Below are positions 17,023 to 25,456 of a DNA stretch of 64,000 bases, in pieces; within the stretch, counting starts at the first letter, position 1; the number at the start of each line of letters is the position of its first letter. The notes beneath the pieces are model-generated. The model saw only the letters and a program-made list of their open reading frames with translations, had not been told where the DNA came from and did no database searches. Both the position numbers and the translations under genes were made by a program. Location of the stretch: contig JAIBBX010000004.1 in assembly GCA_019694475.1 (NCBI GenBank), positions 186,001 to 250,000 on the forward strand, in the 5' to 3' direction. Source of the DNA: Parachlamydiales bacterium. Its GTDB lineage: Bacteria > Chlamydiota > Chlamydiia > Chlamydiales > SM23-39.

Positions 17023-19077
17023 AAGGATGCAGCTAGGTCCTTTTTCTTGTAGGGCTGTAGCGAGCTGAATCATTTTCAGCCGCTCAGCCCCTTTCTTCAA
17101 CTTGCCTAGATCGCTCTGGTTAGTGAATAAGTCTTTAAATCTAGGTATTTCAATGATTCTGAGAGCCATTGCTTCAAAGTGAGGCGTCTCTCCTTGAAAA
17201 GGATCTACGACTACTGCTTCATCACCCTTATCGCCTACAGCAAGGATTGGTTGAAGAATCCGTACGACGCTGAAGTTTGGCTGCGCTTCTAAAATCGCAT
17301 CTACAGAGCTTGATATTCCAGCTTTTGCAGCTTTTAGGAGCTCTTCAAATAGCGAGTCCGGTGGGATGAGTTGAGAGTGTGGACAGCTCAAGAAGACTTT
17401 GATTAAGCCAGCATGGCCGCGTGCAACTGTTATTCTGAAATTCAAGACGTATTCGGAAGCCAATTCTTCAAAGCGGTTTGTTTTTTCTAATATTTCAAAG
17501 ACTTTAGCAAGTCCCATTTCTGCTACTTTTTGAAAGGCTTGGATTAACGCAGGTTTTGAGATAGTGCCTATTTCATACCATGTCGATAAAACGATGTATT
17601 TGATAAACCCTGTATTGCTCCAATTGGGCGATTCGATCTTGGAAGAGCAATTATCGATTGCAAAAAGAAATAAGGCTTCCAGTGTAGGGCGATCCATTTC
17701 CGCTTCTCTTTTTTTCAATAGATGCATAGCCATGTCGGCACGGCCTTCAACTAAAGAAAATCGGATGCCGCTTAGAATCGATGGGAGCGGCATTTTCTGA
17801 ATTTGATCGTCTGCGATGATTAGGCCTTCTCTTAGAGCAGCCAGAAAAAGGATCTGGACGGCAGGTGTGCCCAGTTGTTCGGGTTGCGTTTCTAAAGCGA
17901 GAATCGCTTTTTGAGGGTGAACGGTTTTTAAAAAAGGAGTCAAATCATTGGTTTGCGCCAGTCTCTCAGAAGATAAAACTTGCTTTGCTGCATCTATCGC
18001 CCCTCCATCAAGCGCGCAATTGACCACATCTCCCAAATCTTGAAGAGTTGCTGTCTTTAGGAAATCGGCATAGACAAAGAGATTGAACATTTCGGGATCA
18101 TTCGTTTTTGCTCCTATACGCAGACAGATTCCTTGCGCTGCTGGAGGAACATTGTTCCCAGCCTGCAGGAGGAAATAACGGACGAGCGGAAGAGATCGCT
18201 TTTCTGTTGCCATCACGATCGCTTTCCCGATGGCAGCGGCATCGGGATTTGGAATCAGCCGAATAGCGGCAAGAACAGGATCTCTTCTCGAAAATGTAGA
18301 TGTCCCGTTCACTGGAACGGCATCTCTGGAAGTCGATGGAGCCTTAGACGACAAAATGGAAAGAGCTTCGGCTGAGTCTGCAGCTGGAATTTCGTCTTTT
18401 TGATTGCATTGAAGGATCAATGTTACACCTTCTAAACATCCGGCTTCGCAAAGAGCTTTTAACGCTTGGCCCAGATCGTTTGGATAAAGAAGCTTATTTG
18501 CTTTGCATTTATCAAGAACTGCTCCGAGCTCTTCTAATTCTATGCTTACAGCTGCTTTGATTAAGCGCTCTCCCATGGTTTTACGAAGCGGAACCAGTAC
18601 AAATGAGGGAATTTGTTGAAAACTGTCTAATTTTAAAAGAAGGATGAGGACGTCCCAATTTCCTGCTTTGACTGCGCTGTCTGCGATTTCTATTCCCCTA
18701 TCTTGAGGTATTGCGGGAAATTGGGGAGATGTTAAAAGAAGTTCGATTGCGGAATAAGAATCTTTTACAGCAGCTAATTCTTCTAAAAGTCCAATCTGGT
18801 CTTCTGAAGGGAGCCGGAGTTGAGATCTAGGGGCGAGGTGAGATTTTAAGAGGCTGATTACTAGAGGCAATCTTCCATCTCTTGCTGCATCGTGGATCAA
18901 GCTAATGAATTCTGGCAGTGGGAGCGAATGGATTTCGACGGCGTGAAAACCCCTTCCTCTTGTTGAATGAGGTCTTATGTGCTGTTTTGCAACATCGCCT
19001 ACAGGATCTCCTGTTTTATTTTCTGTTGGAGCTCGTCTTTGATCTCCATTGGCTTTAACTGGTTGAAGGGTTGCCAT
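17017..19077 (-). CDS. Alpha-helical (ankyrin-like) repeat protein, candidate effector
   Basis: A 686-residue protein made almost wholly of helix pairs of the type 'AARDGRLPLVISLLKSH', 'AVKAGNWDVLILLLKLD', 'ALDGGAIDAAKQVLSS', 'SLVEGRADMAMHLLKKR'. These look like divergent ankyrin repeats lacking the canonical TPLHxA. The first 60 residues are polar and disordered (NGDQRRAPTENKTGD and following). No signal peptide. A TTG at 19104 is in frame, but the ATG at 19077 has AGGAGAGG five bases upstream. Ankyrin-type proteins in intracellular bacteria commonly act on host proteins; that role is inferred. Its last codons overlap the convergent lipase gene. Confidence 0.7.
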   Translation of the reverse strand: MATLQPVKANGDQRRAPTENKTGDPVGDVAKQHIRPHSTRGRGFHAVEIHSLPLPEFISLIHDAARDGRLPLVISLLKSHLAPRSQLRLPSEDQIGLLEELAAVKDSYSAIELLLTSPQFPAIPQDRGIEIADSAVKAGNWDVLILLLKLDSFQQIPSFVLVPLRKTMGERLIKAAVSIELEELGAVLDKCKANKLLYPNDLGQALKALCEAGCLEGVTLILQCNQKDEIPAADSAEALSILSSKAPSTSRDAVPVNGTSTFSRRDPVLAAIRLIPNPDAAAIGKAIVMATEKRSLPLVRYFLLQAGNNVPPAAQGICLRIGAKTNDPEMFNLFVYADFLKTATLQDLGDVVNCALDGGAIDAAKQVLSSERLAQTNDLTPFLKTVHPQKAILALETQPEQLGTPAVQILFLAALREGLIIADDQIQKMPLPSILSGIRFSLVEGRADMAMHLLKKREAEMDRPTLEALFLFAIDNCSSKIESPNWSNTGFIKYIVLSTWYEIGTISKPALIQAFQKVAEMGLAKVFEILEKTNRFEELASEYVLNFRITVARGHAGLIKVFLSCPHSQLIPPDSLFEELLKAAKAGISSSVDAILEAQPNFSVVRILQPILAVGDKGDEAVVVDPFQGETPHFEAMALRIIEIPRFKDLFTNQSDLGKLKKGAERLKMIQLATALQEKGPSCILS

Positions 19078-19126
19078 TTTTGCCTCTCCTATTTTGGGAG
19101 GCAAGATGATATATCAAAGGTTTTTT

Positions 19127-19894
19127 TTAACAAACTTTCTTTATACCGCTCGTGATTGAAGAATCGGTTCTGCCTGCGTCGGACAGCCGCGGATTTTGGG
19201 ATCCGCCTCCATCGCTAAACTTTTTAAGTTTAGCTGCTTCGGCGCCGGCTACGCCTGACCCAAAATCCGGGCGCCTCCTTGGCATAACTCGATTCTTCAA
19301 ACCCTCCCGGTATACGACGAGGACGATCTTTGAGTCGTCGCTTAATAGAGTCTCTTCGATGAGAAAATGGCGGCCGATTTTTTCTTTCCACCATTCGGCA
19401 GGTTGGACTGTGAGATGGAGTTTTTCGCCGACGGCTTGTCCAAACTGATCTTCTTTCAAAAAGATCGAAAATAAACCTCCTTTTTTTATACGGGAGCTTA
19501 ATGTCTGCAGAACAACATCGATTTTTTCTTCAGGAAGATGTTCTAAAACATCAAAACAAATGCCCCAATCGGCAGGATTTAGGTCTTTTGGAAGGCTCCA
19601 TAAGCACCCTTTTGTAAATTCTATTGCTCCTTGCATTTGCAAAAGAAAAATCTCAGGATCAAGGCAGCTATCGCAAATATCGACTAAGTGGACTTTCAAT
19701 CCAGCCTTGAGCAAAGGGAGGGCCGAACGTCCTGATCCGCAGCCAAAATCGATGATACTTTCACCTTTTTGTATCGGGAAATAGTGGAGAAAAACGGGTG
19801 TTAAATAATCGGCAGGCCCTTCTTCCCTGTATTCTGGGAAAGTGGTCCAGATCCGTTCGTATTTTAGAAGCTCTTGCGTTGCCAGTTCATCCAT
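19127..19894 (-). CDS. SAM-dependent methyltransferase with repeat-derived C-terminus
   Basis: A class I methyltransferase of 255 residues. Motif I is IIDFGCGSGRSALPLL with the following acidic VDICD, and the post-I region CFDVLEHLPEEKID is typical of small-molecule methyltransferases. The substrate is unknown. The last ~50 residues (from about RVMPRRRPDFG) are translated from a palindromic repeat (19156-19300). The native C-terminus has therefore probably been replaced after VVYREGLKN. ATG 19894 is preferred over GTG 19903; neither has a strong Shine-Dalgarno sequence. Confidence 0.75.
   Translation of the reverse strand: MDELATQELLKYERIWTTFPEYREEGPADYLTPVFLHYFPIQKGESIIDFGCGSGRSALPLLKAGLKVHLVDICDSCLDPEIFLLQMQGAIEFTKGCLWSLPKDLNPADWGICFDVLEHLPEEKIDVVLQTLSSRIKKGGLFSIFLKEDQFGQAVGEKLHLTVQPAEWWKEKIGRHFLIEETLLSDDSKIVLVVYREGLKNRVMPRRRPDFGSGVAGAEAAKLKKFSDGGGSQNPRLSDAGRTDSSITSGIKKVC
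19156..19300. repeat. Nested palindromic repeat, copy A
   Basis: Three nested perfect inverted repeats: outer ttgaagaatcg/cgattcttcaa (19156-19166, 19290-19300), middle cggattttggg/cccaaaatccg (19190-19200, 19259-19269) and central hairpin gctaaactt-ttt-aagtttagc (19214-19234). The core that follows the central hairpin (gctgcttcg-cgccg-ct-cgc) is shared with the repeat at 28827-28992, so this is a dispersed family. It forms the 3' end of the methyltransferase gene. Confidence 0.75.
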
Positions 19895-19958
19895 ATTTCT
19901 CACTGTCAGTATAAAGAAGAGAGAATTTTACGACAAAATAGACCGCCATATCAAAATA

Positions 19959-19988
19959 TTGACTTGATGTGAGTGGAGTGCTTAGAAT
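19959..19988 (+). promoter_or_regulatory. Sigma-70-type (chlamydial sigma-66) promoter
   Basis: TTGACT at 19959-19964 and TAGAAT at 19983-19988 are separated by 18 bp, a good match to the housekeeping consensus. It lies 38 bp before the start of the two-gene envelope operon at 20027. Confidence 0.6.
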
Positions 19989-20026
19989 GCTTCCATTTTT
20001 AAAACCCCTTATCGAGGTGTTTATAG

Positions 20027-20689
20027 ATGAGAAACCAACCCAAAGCATTCAATAAAATGATCGTAACCTCTGCAGTGTGTTTGATTTGCTGCATCCCACA
20101 ACAGGGAATTTGTGATATTGTTTCAATCGACCAGCTTGCCAAAGGCTTAGCAACTTTTGAAAAGAATACATTTTTTCCCACCGCAAGCATTGGAATCGTC
20201 CCTCAAAATACTTTGGGCGACGCATTTACAAATCTCATAGATACGATCTGCGCGTCTAAGCAACCTTTGGAAACGATAAGACAATTCCTGACAGTATTCA
20301 TCAATCAAATAAATGAACAAAGAGGAAGCCATCTTTCAATTGAAGATGTATGCATAACATTGAAACAAAATATGGGCTTGATTCCGAAAGAATATCATGA
20401 AGTTGTTCTTCTGGCAATTGACTCGATCGAGAAGAACACCGTTCCTTCAAATAGCCAAATACTTGCTGCATCAGCAGTGATATATGGATATAATCATCCA
20501 GCAATATTGCTTGTCAATTGGCTTACAACTTCCAAGAAAGATAAGAAAAAAATGAAAGCCGCAGATCCTGTCATTATATTTGCTATAATCGTTGCAGGAA
20601 TAACCTTAGTGTCTATTTTTAGGCCTGAGGCAGTTAATGCTGCGGGTAATGCCATGACAGAAGCAGCAAGAGTGGTTTTAGGCAAATGA
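20027..20689 (+). CDS. Exported hypothetical protein with C-terminal membrane segment
   Basis: A 220-residue protein that I do not recognise. It has an N-terminal export signal (KMIVTSAVCLICCIPQQGICD), a helical central region with scattered Cys, a basic patch (TSKKDKKKMKAADP) and a C-terminal hydrophobic segment (VIIFAIIVAGITLVSIF). It would be anchored in a membrane with its middle outside the cytoplasm. GAGGTG lies 8 bases before the ATG and a good promoter precedes it. Its stop overlaps the next start (ATGA), so the two products are made together and may interact. Confidence 0.65.
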   Translation: MRNQPKAFNKMIVTSAVCLICCIPQQGICDIVSIDQLAKGLATFEKNTFFPTASIGIVPQNTLGDAFTNLIDTICASKQPLETIRQFLTVFINQINEQRGSHLSIEDVCITLKQNMGLIPKEYHEVVLLAIDSIEKNTVPSNSQILAASAVIYGYNHPAILLVNWLTTSKKDKKKMKAADPVIIFAIIVAGITLVSIFRPEAVNAAGNAMTEAARVVLGK

Positions 20690-21948
20690 GATGGTTTATC
20701 CTCCTGTTCACCGTGGTTATGTGTTTCGGCAGCCCCTGTGTTGATATTCATTTCAGCCCATATGCAGGCGCAGAAAATATCATTACATTGCATAGTGAAA
20801 CTAGATATTTTGAGGATTTGCTTTTTCCTCATCCCAAAATTACAGTTGAAGATCTAAATCGTCCCGAAGACTGTCCTCATTTTAGCAGTAAAAACCAATG
20901 GCTTCGTAAAGCAAAATCGGCTTGTATTGGAGTGCCCTTGAGTGCAATGTGTCTGATCACTCAACATGAAGTATTTGGCCACGGTTATAGAGTTAGAGAT
21001 TTAGGCGCTAAATACGGGAAAGTCGAAGGCTATAAAATGTATGTTGTTGGCGGATCTACATCCATAGATTTTACTGAAAGCATGACCTCTAGTCTTAGAC
21101 TAACTGTAACCATTGCCGGTTTAGAAGCGGATGCGATATTAGCCAATAAAATTAGACTCAAATGGCTGAGCCAAGGATATGTAGAAGGGAGGCAAGCTAT
21201 GCTTGGTCTAATGTCTTCTTTGAGTTTTACGGGATACGCATGCGGCTCTATCAACACTCCAAAAATTACTCCAAATGCCGGGAATGATATTGCAAATTAT
21301 ATCTTTTATCTTAATGCAACGTATCCAGAAGAGCAAGTGTCCTATAACCAAATCCGATATCTGTCTCTCTTAAATTTCTTAAATCCGTTCATCTATTATT
21401 CAATTCTGGCCCAAGGATTCTACGATGCTTTTTGCATCCCCACAAAACTATTCATGCTTCCGATTGGGGATGCCAAGTATCTCCCTTCATTTCGCATGGC
21501 TTTGACTCCCTTTGGGTTGCAAGGATATTTGGAAAATTTTCTGGTCATCGACTCGGTCCCCACATTTTTCTATTTTAAATGGGGGAAAAATGGTGGCAAC
21601 ATTTATTGGGGTGTAGGTTTTGAAAACAGCACGATTTTTAAATGGAAGACAGGTTCATTGGGATTTAGAATGGATTTGTGGCAACAACCGAATATCCTAT
21701 TTGAACAGGGGGCAATCACCTTCCTACAACTCGAGTCGCAAGAGTTCTCAACGCAAGAACTTTATCCAACTTCTGTGCTCTCTGCAAGATCATTGGGTGC
21801 GGCATTTTCCGCAATCGGTTCTTACGGAGCAATTCGATGGCCATTCCGAATCTTTATGGAGTTGGGCTATAAGACAGCAGGATATCTCCCTGGGGAAGCC
21901 CTTCGAGAATCGCCCATTGTTCGCGGAGGCTTTGCGGGTCAATTTTAA
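20686..21948 (+). CDS. Exported protein with HExxGH motif, unknown family
   Basis: A 420-residue exported protein (signal MRWFILLFTVVMCFGSPC). Near residue 88 it has QHEVFGHGYRVRD, a His-Glu-x2-Gly-His arrangement like the zinc-binding motif of some metallopeptidases, though the spacing is HExxxH rather than HExxH. The second half (WGKNGGNIYWGVGFENSTIFKW, SLGFRMDLWQQPNILF) alternates in beta-barrel style and ends in Phe (RGGFAGQF). I infer an outer-membrane barrel carrying a possible metal site; family and substrate are unknown. Coupled to the preceding gene by a 4-nt overlap and convergent with coaE 11 bp away. Confidence 0.65.
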   Translation: MRWFILLFTVVMCFGSPCVDIHFSPYAGAENIITLHSETRYFEDLLFPHPKITVEDLNRPEDCPHFSSKNQWLRKAKSACIGVPLSAMCLITQHEVFGHGYRVRDLGAKYGKVEGYKMYVVGGSTSIDFTESMTSSLRLTVTIAGLEADAILANKIRLKWLSQGYVEGRQAMLGLMSSLSFTGYACGSINTPKITPNAGNDIANYIFYLNATYPEEQVSYNQIRYLSLLNFLNPFIYYSILAQGFYDAFCIPTKLFMLPIGDAKYLPSFRMALTPFGLQGYLENFLVIDSVPTFFYFKWGKNGGNIYWGVGFENSTIFKWKTGSLGFRMDLWQQPNILFEQGAITFLQLESQEFSTQELYPTSVLSARSLGAAFSAIGSYGAIRWPFRIFMELGYKTAGYLPGEALRESPIVRGGFAGQF

Positions 21949-21959
21949 TATGTGATCAA

Positions 21960-22520
21960 TTACGGGCGATGTATGTTCAATTGTTTCAGATAACGTGCGA
22001 CTTCCTTGCGTAAATCTTCCAAACTGCCATTATTGTGAATGACGATGTGCGCTTTTGCAGCTTTGATTTCGGGTTTCAATTGTCTTTGCATTCTCAGTTC
22101 GTATTCCGCGGCGCCATGTTCGAATCGTTTTTTGGCAATGCTTAAGTCGGCGAGGACTGCAATCACGATGTCAAAGCGATCTTCTGCCCCGATTTCATAT
22201 AGAAGAGGGATTTCTACAACAAAACAGGCTCCTTTTGCTCTAGCGTATTCCTCATCGATTTTTTGAAGGACTGCAGGATGAAGGATCGATTCTAATTTTT
22301 CGAGGGCTTTTGGATCTTTAAAGACTTTTTCGCTGAGAGTTTTTCGATCGATAGTGCCAAATTCATGGATGACTTTCTTTCCAATCTCTGTGTTTGGCTT
22401 TAGAAGCTCGTGTACGATTGCGTCTGCGTAGATCACCGTTGCGCCCAGTTCTCCCAACATGCGGCAAACAGTCGTTTTGCCGCTAGCTACGCCGCCTGTT
22501 ACTGCAATTTTCTTCAACAT
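21960..22520 (-). CDS. coaE: Dephospho-CoA kinase
   Basis: Last step of coenzyme A synthesis: ATP-dependent phosphorylation of dephospho-CoA. The 186 residues have the P-loop TGGVASGKTTVCRML, the DAIVHELL motif after the first strand, HPAVL (substrate region) and the lid sequence KRFEHGAAEYELRMQRQ. Its start lies inside the end of polA (7-nt overlap), matching the polA-coaE order of Chlamydia. Confidence 0.95.
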   Translation of the reverse strand: MLKKIAVTGGVASGKTTVCRMLGELGATVIYADAIVHELLKPNTEIGKKVIHEFGTIDRKTLSEKVFKDPKALEKLESILHPAVLQKIDEEYARAKGACFVVEIPLLYEIGAEDRFDIVIAVLADLSIAKKRFEHGAAEYELRMQRQLKPEIKAAKAHIVIHNNGSLEDLRKEVARYLKQLNIHRP

Positions 22521-25225
22521 TCAGCCCAAGTCTTGCCTACTGCCATGTGCACTTCGATCGGCACATTCAATTTGAGAACGTTTTCCATCTTCTCTTTTAC
22601 GAGTTTCTCAAAAATGGAAATTTCTCGATCTGGAATTTCAAAAATCAATTCGTCGTGGATTTGCAATAGCATTTTGCCTTCGAGCTTTCTCTCTTGAATC
22701 ACTCGATCGATTTCAATCATCGCCAATTTGATCAGATCGGCAGCCGTCCCTTGGAGAGGGGTGTTGACAGCGAGTCTTTCTGCGGCAGCTCGAATCGTTG
22801 GGTTTTTATTATTGATCTCAGGAATCGGCCTTTGTCTGCCCGTTAGAGTTGTTGAATAACCCGTTTTGCGGACGATCGCTTTGCATTCTTCCAAATAGCG
22901 CTGCACACCCGGATAGCGGGCAAAATAGGTTTGAATGAAGTCCGCAGCGTCTTTGTGAGAAATGCCAAGCTGCTTTGAAAGGCCAAATGGCCCTTGTCCA
23001 TAAACAATTCCAAAGTTCACAGTTTTGGCCGCTTTTCGCATATCGGATGTGACCTGATTTTCAGGAACTCCATAAATGAGTGAGGCGGTATGAACGTGAA
23101 TGTCTCTTCCTGATCGGAAAGCCCGGACTAGTTCCTGATCGTCACTAAAATGGGCCAGCAGGCGAAGCTCAATTTGCGAATAGTCAGCGCCAAGGAAGCT
23201 GCATCCTTCCTTAGCTTTGAAGCACGATCGAATATCCGAATTGACCGGGATATTTTGCAGGTTTGGATCTTGGGAAGAGAGCCTTCCTGTAGCAGTAACT
23301 GATTGATTGAATGTGCAGTGGATTCTTCCTGTGATCGGATTCACTGAAGCGGGGAGAGCTTCAACATAGGTAGAACGGAGCTTTTCAAGCGTCCGATACT
23401 CAAGGATATCCTTGGCGATCGCGTGTTCTTCGGCGAGCACTTCCAAAACGTCGGCGCTTGTCGAGGTCGTGCCGGCTTTAAGTCCCATTTTTTCATAGAG
23501 AACGGTACTGAGCTGTTTCGGGGAATTGAGATTGAATTCTTCACCCGCATTAGCAAAAATGCGCGCTTTGATCTGATGCAGCTCTTTTACGAGCCCTTCT
23601 CCCACCACTCTAAGCTGTCTTACATCTACATAAATCCCTATCCGTTCCATTTGAGCCAAAATGGGAAGCAGCGGCAGCTCGATATCGTGGAGAATTCGGT
23701 CTAATTTACGCTCTTTCAGCTCCACTTGGAAAAGTTCTTTCAGCCGAGTGGTGTAATCGATGTCTTCGCAGCAATATTCTTTCACTTTTTCAATAGGGAC
23801 ATCGCGCATCGAGATCTGCTTTTTGCCTTTGCCGATGAGACTTTCAAGAGCGATTTTCACCCGCGTAAACTTTTCAAGAGTTAAATCATCCAGATTGTGG
23901 CGCCGTTTTTGCGGATCGATGAGATACGAGGCGAGAAGCGTATCAAATGCAATGTGTTTGATATGGATGCCGAGATTTTCCAGAATATGATAGTCGTACT
24001 TGAGGTTGTGGCCGAAAAATGCAGCTGAGGTAGTCGAGAAAAATTCTTTCAAGAGCTCGACAACCCGCTTTTTCCCGATTTGTCCATTGAGCGGCACATA
24101 CCAAGCCTCTCCCGGTTCAATTGAAAATCCAATCCCTACCAAATGGGCTAGAAGCGGTTCTAAGTCGGTCGTCTCAGTATCGATGCCCACTTCTTTCACT
24201 TTAGAAAGCTTTTCGAGTAAAGCGATGAGATCTTTCTCAGTATCAACGAGATGGTAGTCGTGCTTCTCTAAATGTAAAGCAGCTTTACATTTCTCATGGG
24301 GTTTCTGAAACCCGTTTTGGGTTTGTATTGGTGCTGGAGAGGGAACTATCGGAGCAGCAGCAGGTTTCGGAGGAGCTCCTAAATCGCGGATCAGTGTATT
24401 GAACTTCATTTCTTGGAAGAAGTCGGTCAGTCTTGGCTTGTCCATTTCCTTGAGTCGGTAGAAATCCTCATCGGCTGGGACATCCACTTTAGTATGCAAA
24501 GTGGCCAGTTCCCGACTCATAAGCGCTTCTTTTTGCTGAGTCCGGAGAATTTCTTGCTTCTTTTCTCCTTTTACCTCTTCCGGGTGGGCCAATATGTAGT
24601 CCAATGTGCCGAATTGCTGCAGCAGCGAAGCGGCAGTTTTTGGGCCAAATCCTTCGAGTCCTGGAATGTTATCCGAAGCATCTCCCATTATGGAAAGGAG
24701 ATCAAGCATTTGATCGGGACGCACGCCATAGAGTTCTTGTACTTTCGCTGCATCGATAAGCAGATTGTCTTTATGAAGATGCAAGAGGAAAATATGGTCG
24801 TTCACGAGCTGCATTAAATCTTTGTCGCTCGAACAAATAAAGACTTGAGCCCCTTTTTTCTCCGCCCAAAGTGCGATTGTGGCCATGGTATCATCAGCCT
24901 CCACTCCTTCAACGGAAATATGAGGAATGCCAGCAAGCGCGCAATATTCATAAGCCAATTCAAATTGAGGAAACAAATCTTCGGGAGCGCCTTTGCGGTG
25001 CATTTTGTACTCAGCATATACCGATTGGCGCGATTTTTTATTGTCAGGACCATCGAATACGCAAATAAAATGAGTTGGAGAAAAATCGCGGATCAGTTTT
25101 TGCACAGATCGGATGAAGCCGAAAAGAGCGCTCGTCGATTGTCCTTTGTCATTGAGCATCGGGCCGATTGCGTAGTAGGAGCGGAAGAGGTAATTGACCG
25201 CATCTAAAATGTAAATTCTTTCCAT
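22514..25225 (-). CDS. polA: DNA polymerase I
   Basis: A 903-residue repair and Okazaki-fragment polymerase with all three domains: 5'-nuclease (MERIYILDAVNYLFRSYYAIG, GVEADDTMATIA, SSDKDLMQLV), 3'-5' exonuclease with the DxE motif retained (GIDTETTDLEP), and polymerase motifs A (FLGADYSQIELRLLAHFS), B (RKAAKTVNFGIVYGQGPFGLS) and C (LLQIHDELIFE). The frame extends upstream to 25297, but MERIYILDAVNYLF from ATG 25225 is the correct N-terminus. It starts 2 nt after the DUF1653 gene. Confidence 0.97.
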   Translation of the reverse strand: MERIYILDAVNYLFRSYYAIGPMLNDKGQSTSALFGFIRSVQKLIRDFSPTHFICVFDGPDNKKSRQSVYAEYKMHRKGAPEDLFPQFELAYEYCALAGIPHISVEGVEADDTMATIALWAEKKGAQVFICSSDKDLMQLVNDHIFLLHLHKDNLLIDAAKVQELYGVRPDQMLDLLSIMGDASDNIPGLEGFGPKTAASLLQQFGTLDYILAHPEEVKGEKKQEILRTQQKEALMSRELATLHTKVDVPADEDFYRLKEMDKPRLTDFFQEMKFNTLIRDLGAPPKPAAAPIVPSPAPIQTQNGFQKPHEKCKAALHLEKHDYHLVDTEKDLIALLEKLSKVKEVGIDTETTDLEPLLAHLVGIGFSIEPGEAWYVPLNGQIGKKRVVELLKEFFSTTSAAFFGHNLKYDYHILENLGIHIKHIAFDTLLASYLIDPQKRRHNLDDLTLEKFTRVKIALESLIGKGKKQISMRDVPIEKVKEYCCEDIDYTTRLKELFQVELKERKLDRILHDIELPLLPILAQMERIGIYVDVRQLRVVGEGLVKELHQIKARIFANAGEEFNLNSPKQLSTVLYEKMGLKAGTTSTSADVLEVLAEEHAIAKDILEYRTLEKLRSTYVEALPASVNPITGRIHCTFNQSVTATGRLSSQDPNLQNIPVNSDIRSCFKAKEGCSFLGADYSQIELRLLAHFSDDQELVRAFRSGRDIHVHTASLIYGVPENQVTSDMRKAAKTVNFGIVYGQGPFGLSKQLGISHKDAADFIQTYFARYPGVQRYLEECKAIVRKTGYSTTLTGRQRPIPEINNKNPTIRAAAERLAVNTPLQGTAADLIKLAMIEIDRVIQERKLEGKMLLQIHDELIFEIPDREISIFEKLVKEKMENVLKLNVPIEVHMAVGKTWAEC

Positions 25226-25227
25226 AA

Positions 25228-25455
25228 TTATTCGACGAAACGGAAGCGAGGCTTTCCGTCTACAGTTTCTACAAACATGGCAAGCGGGCGAACCCAAACG
25301 TCGCCCGTGCCATAGAGTTGTTGATAAACCACAAGCTCTTCAAGAGTCTCGCTGTGGCGTGCAATGTGCAGCAATCTGTATTTTTTCCCCTTAAAGTGTT
25401 CATAAATGCCCGGTCTAAGATTGCGGGCGGCGGCTGAATAAGGGGTCAAATCCAT
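25228..25455 (-). CDS. DUF1653 family protein
   Basis: A 75-residue protein matching DUF1653: LRPGIYEHFKGKKYRLLHIARHSETLEELVVYQQLY and WVRPLAMFVETVDG. This small SH3-like beta fold occurs in many bacteria and its function is unknown. GGAG lies 5 bases before the ATG. It is sandwiched between sppA (1-nt gap) and polA (2-nt gap), so it is part of that operon. Confidence 0.85.
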   Translation of the reverse strand: MDLTPYSAAARNLRPGIYEHFKGKKYRLLHIARHSETLEELVVYQQLYGTGDVWVRPLAMFVETVDGKPRFRFVE

Positions 25456-25456
25456 A

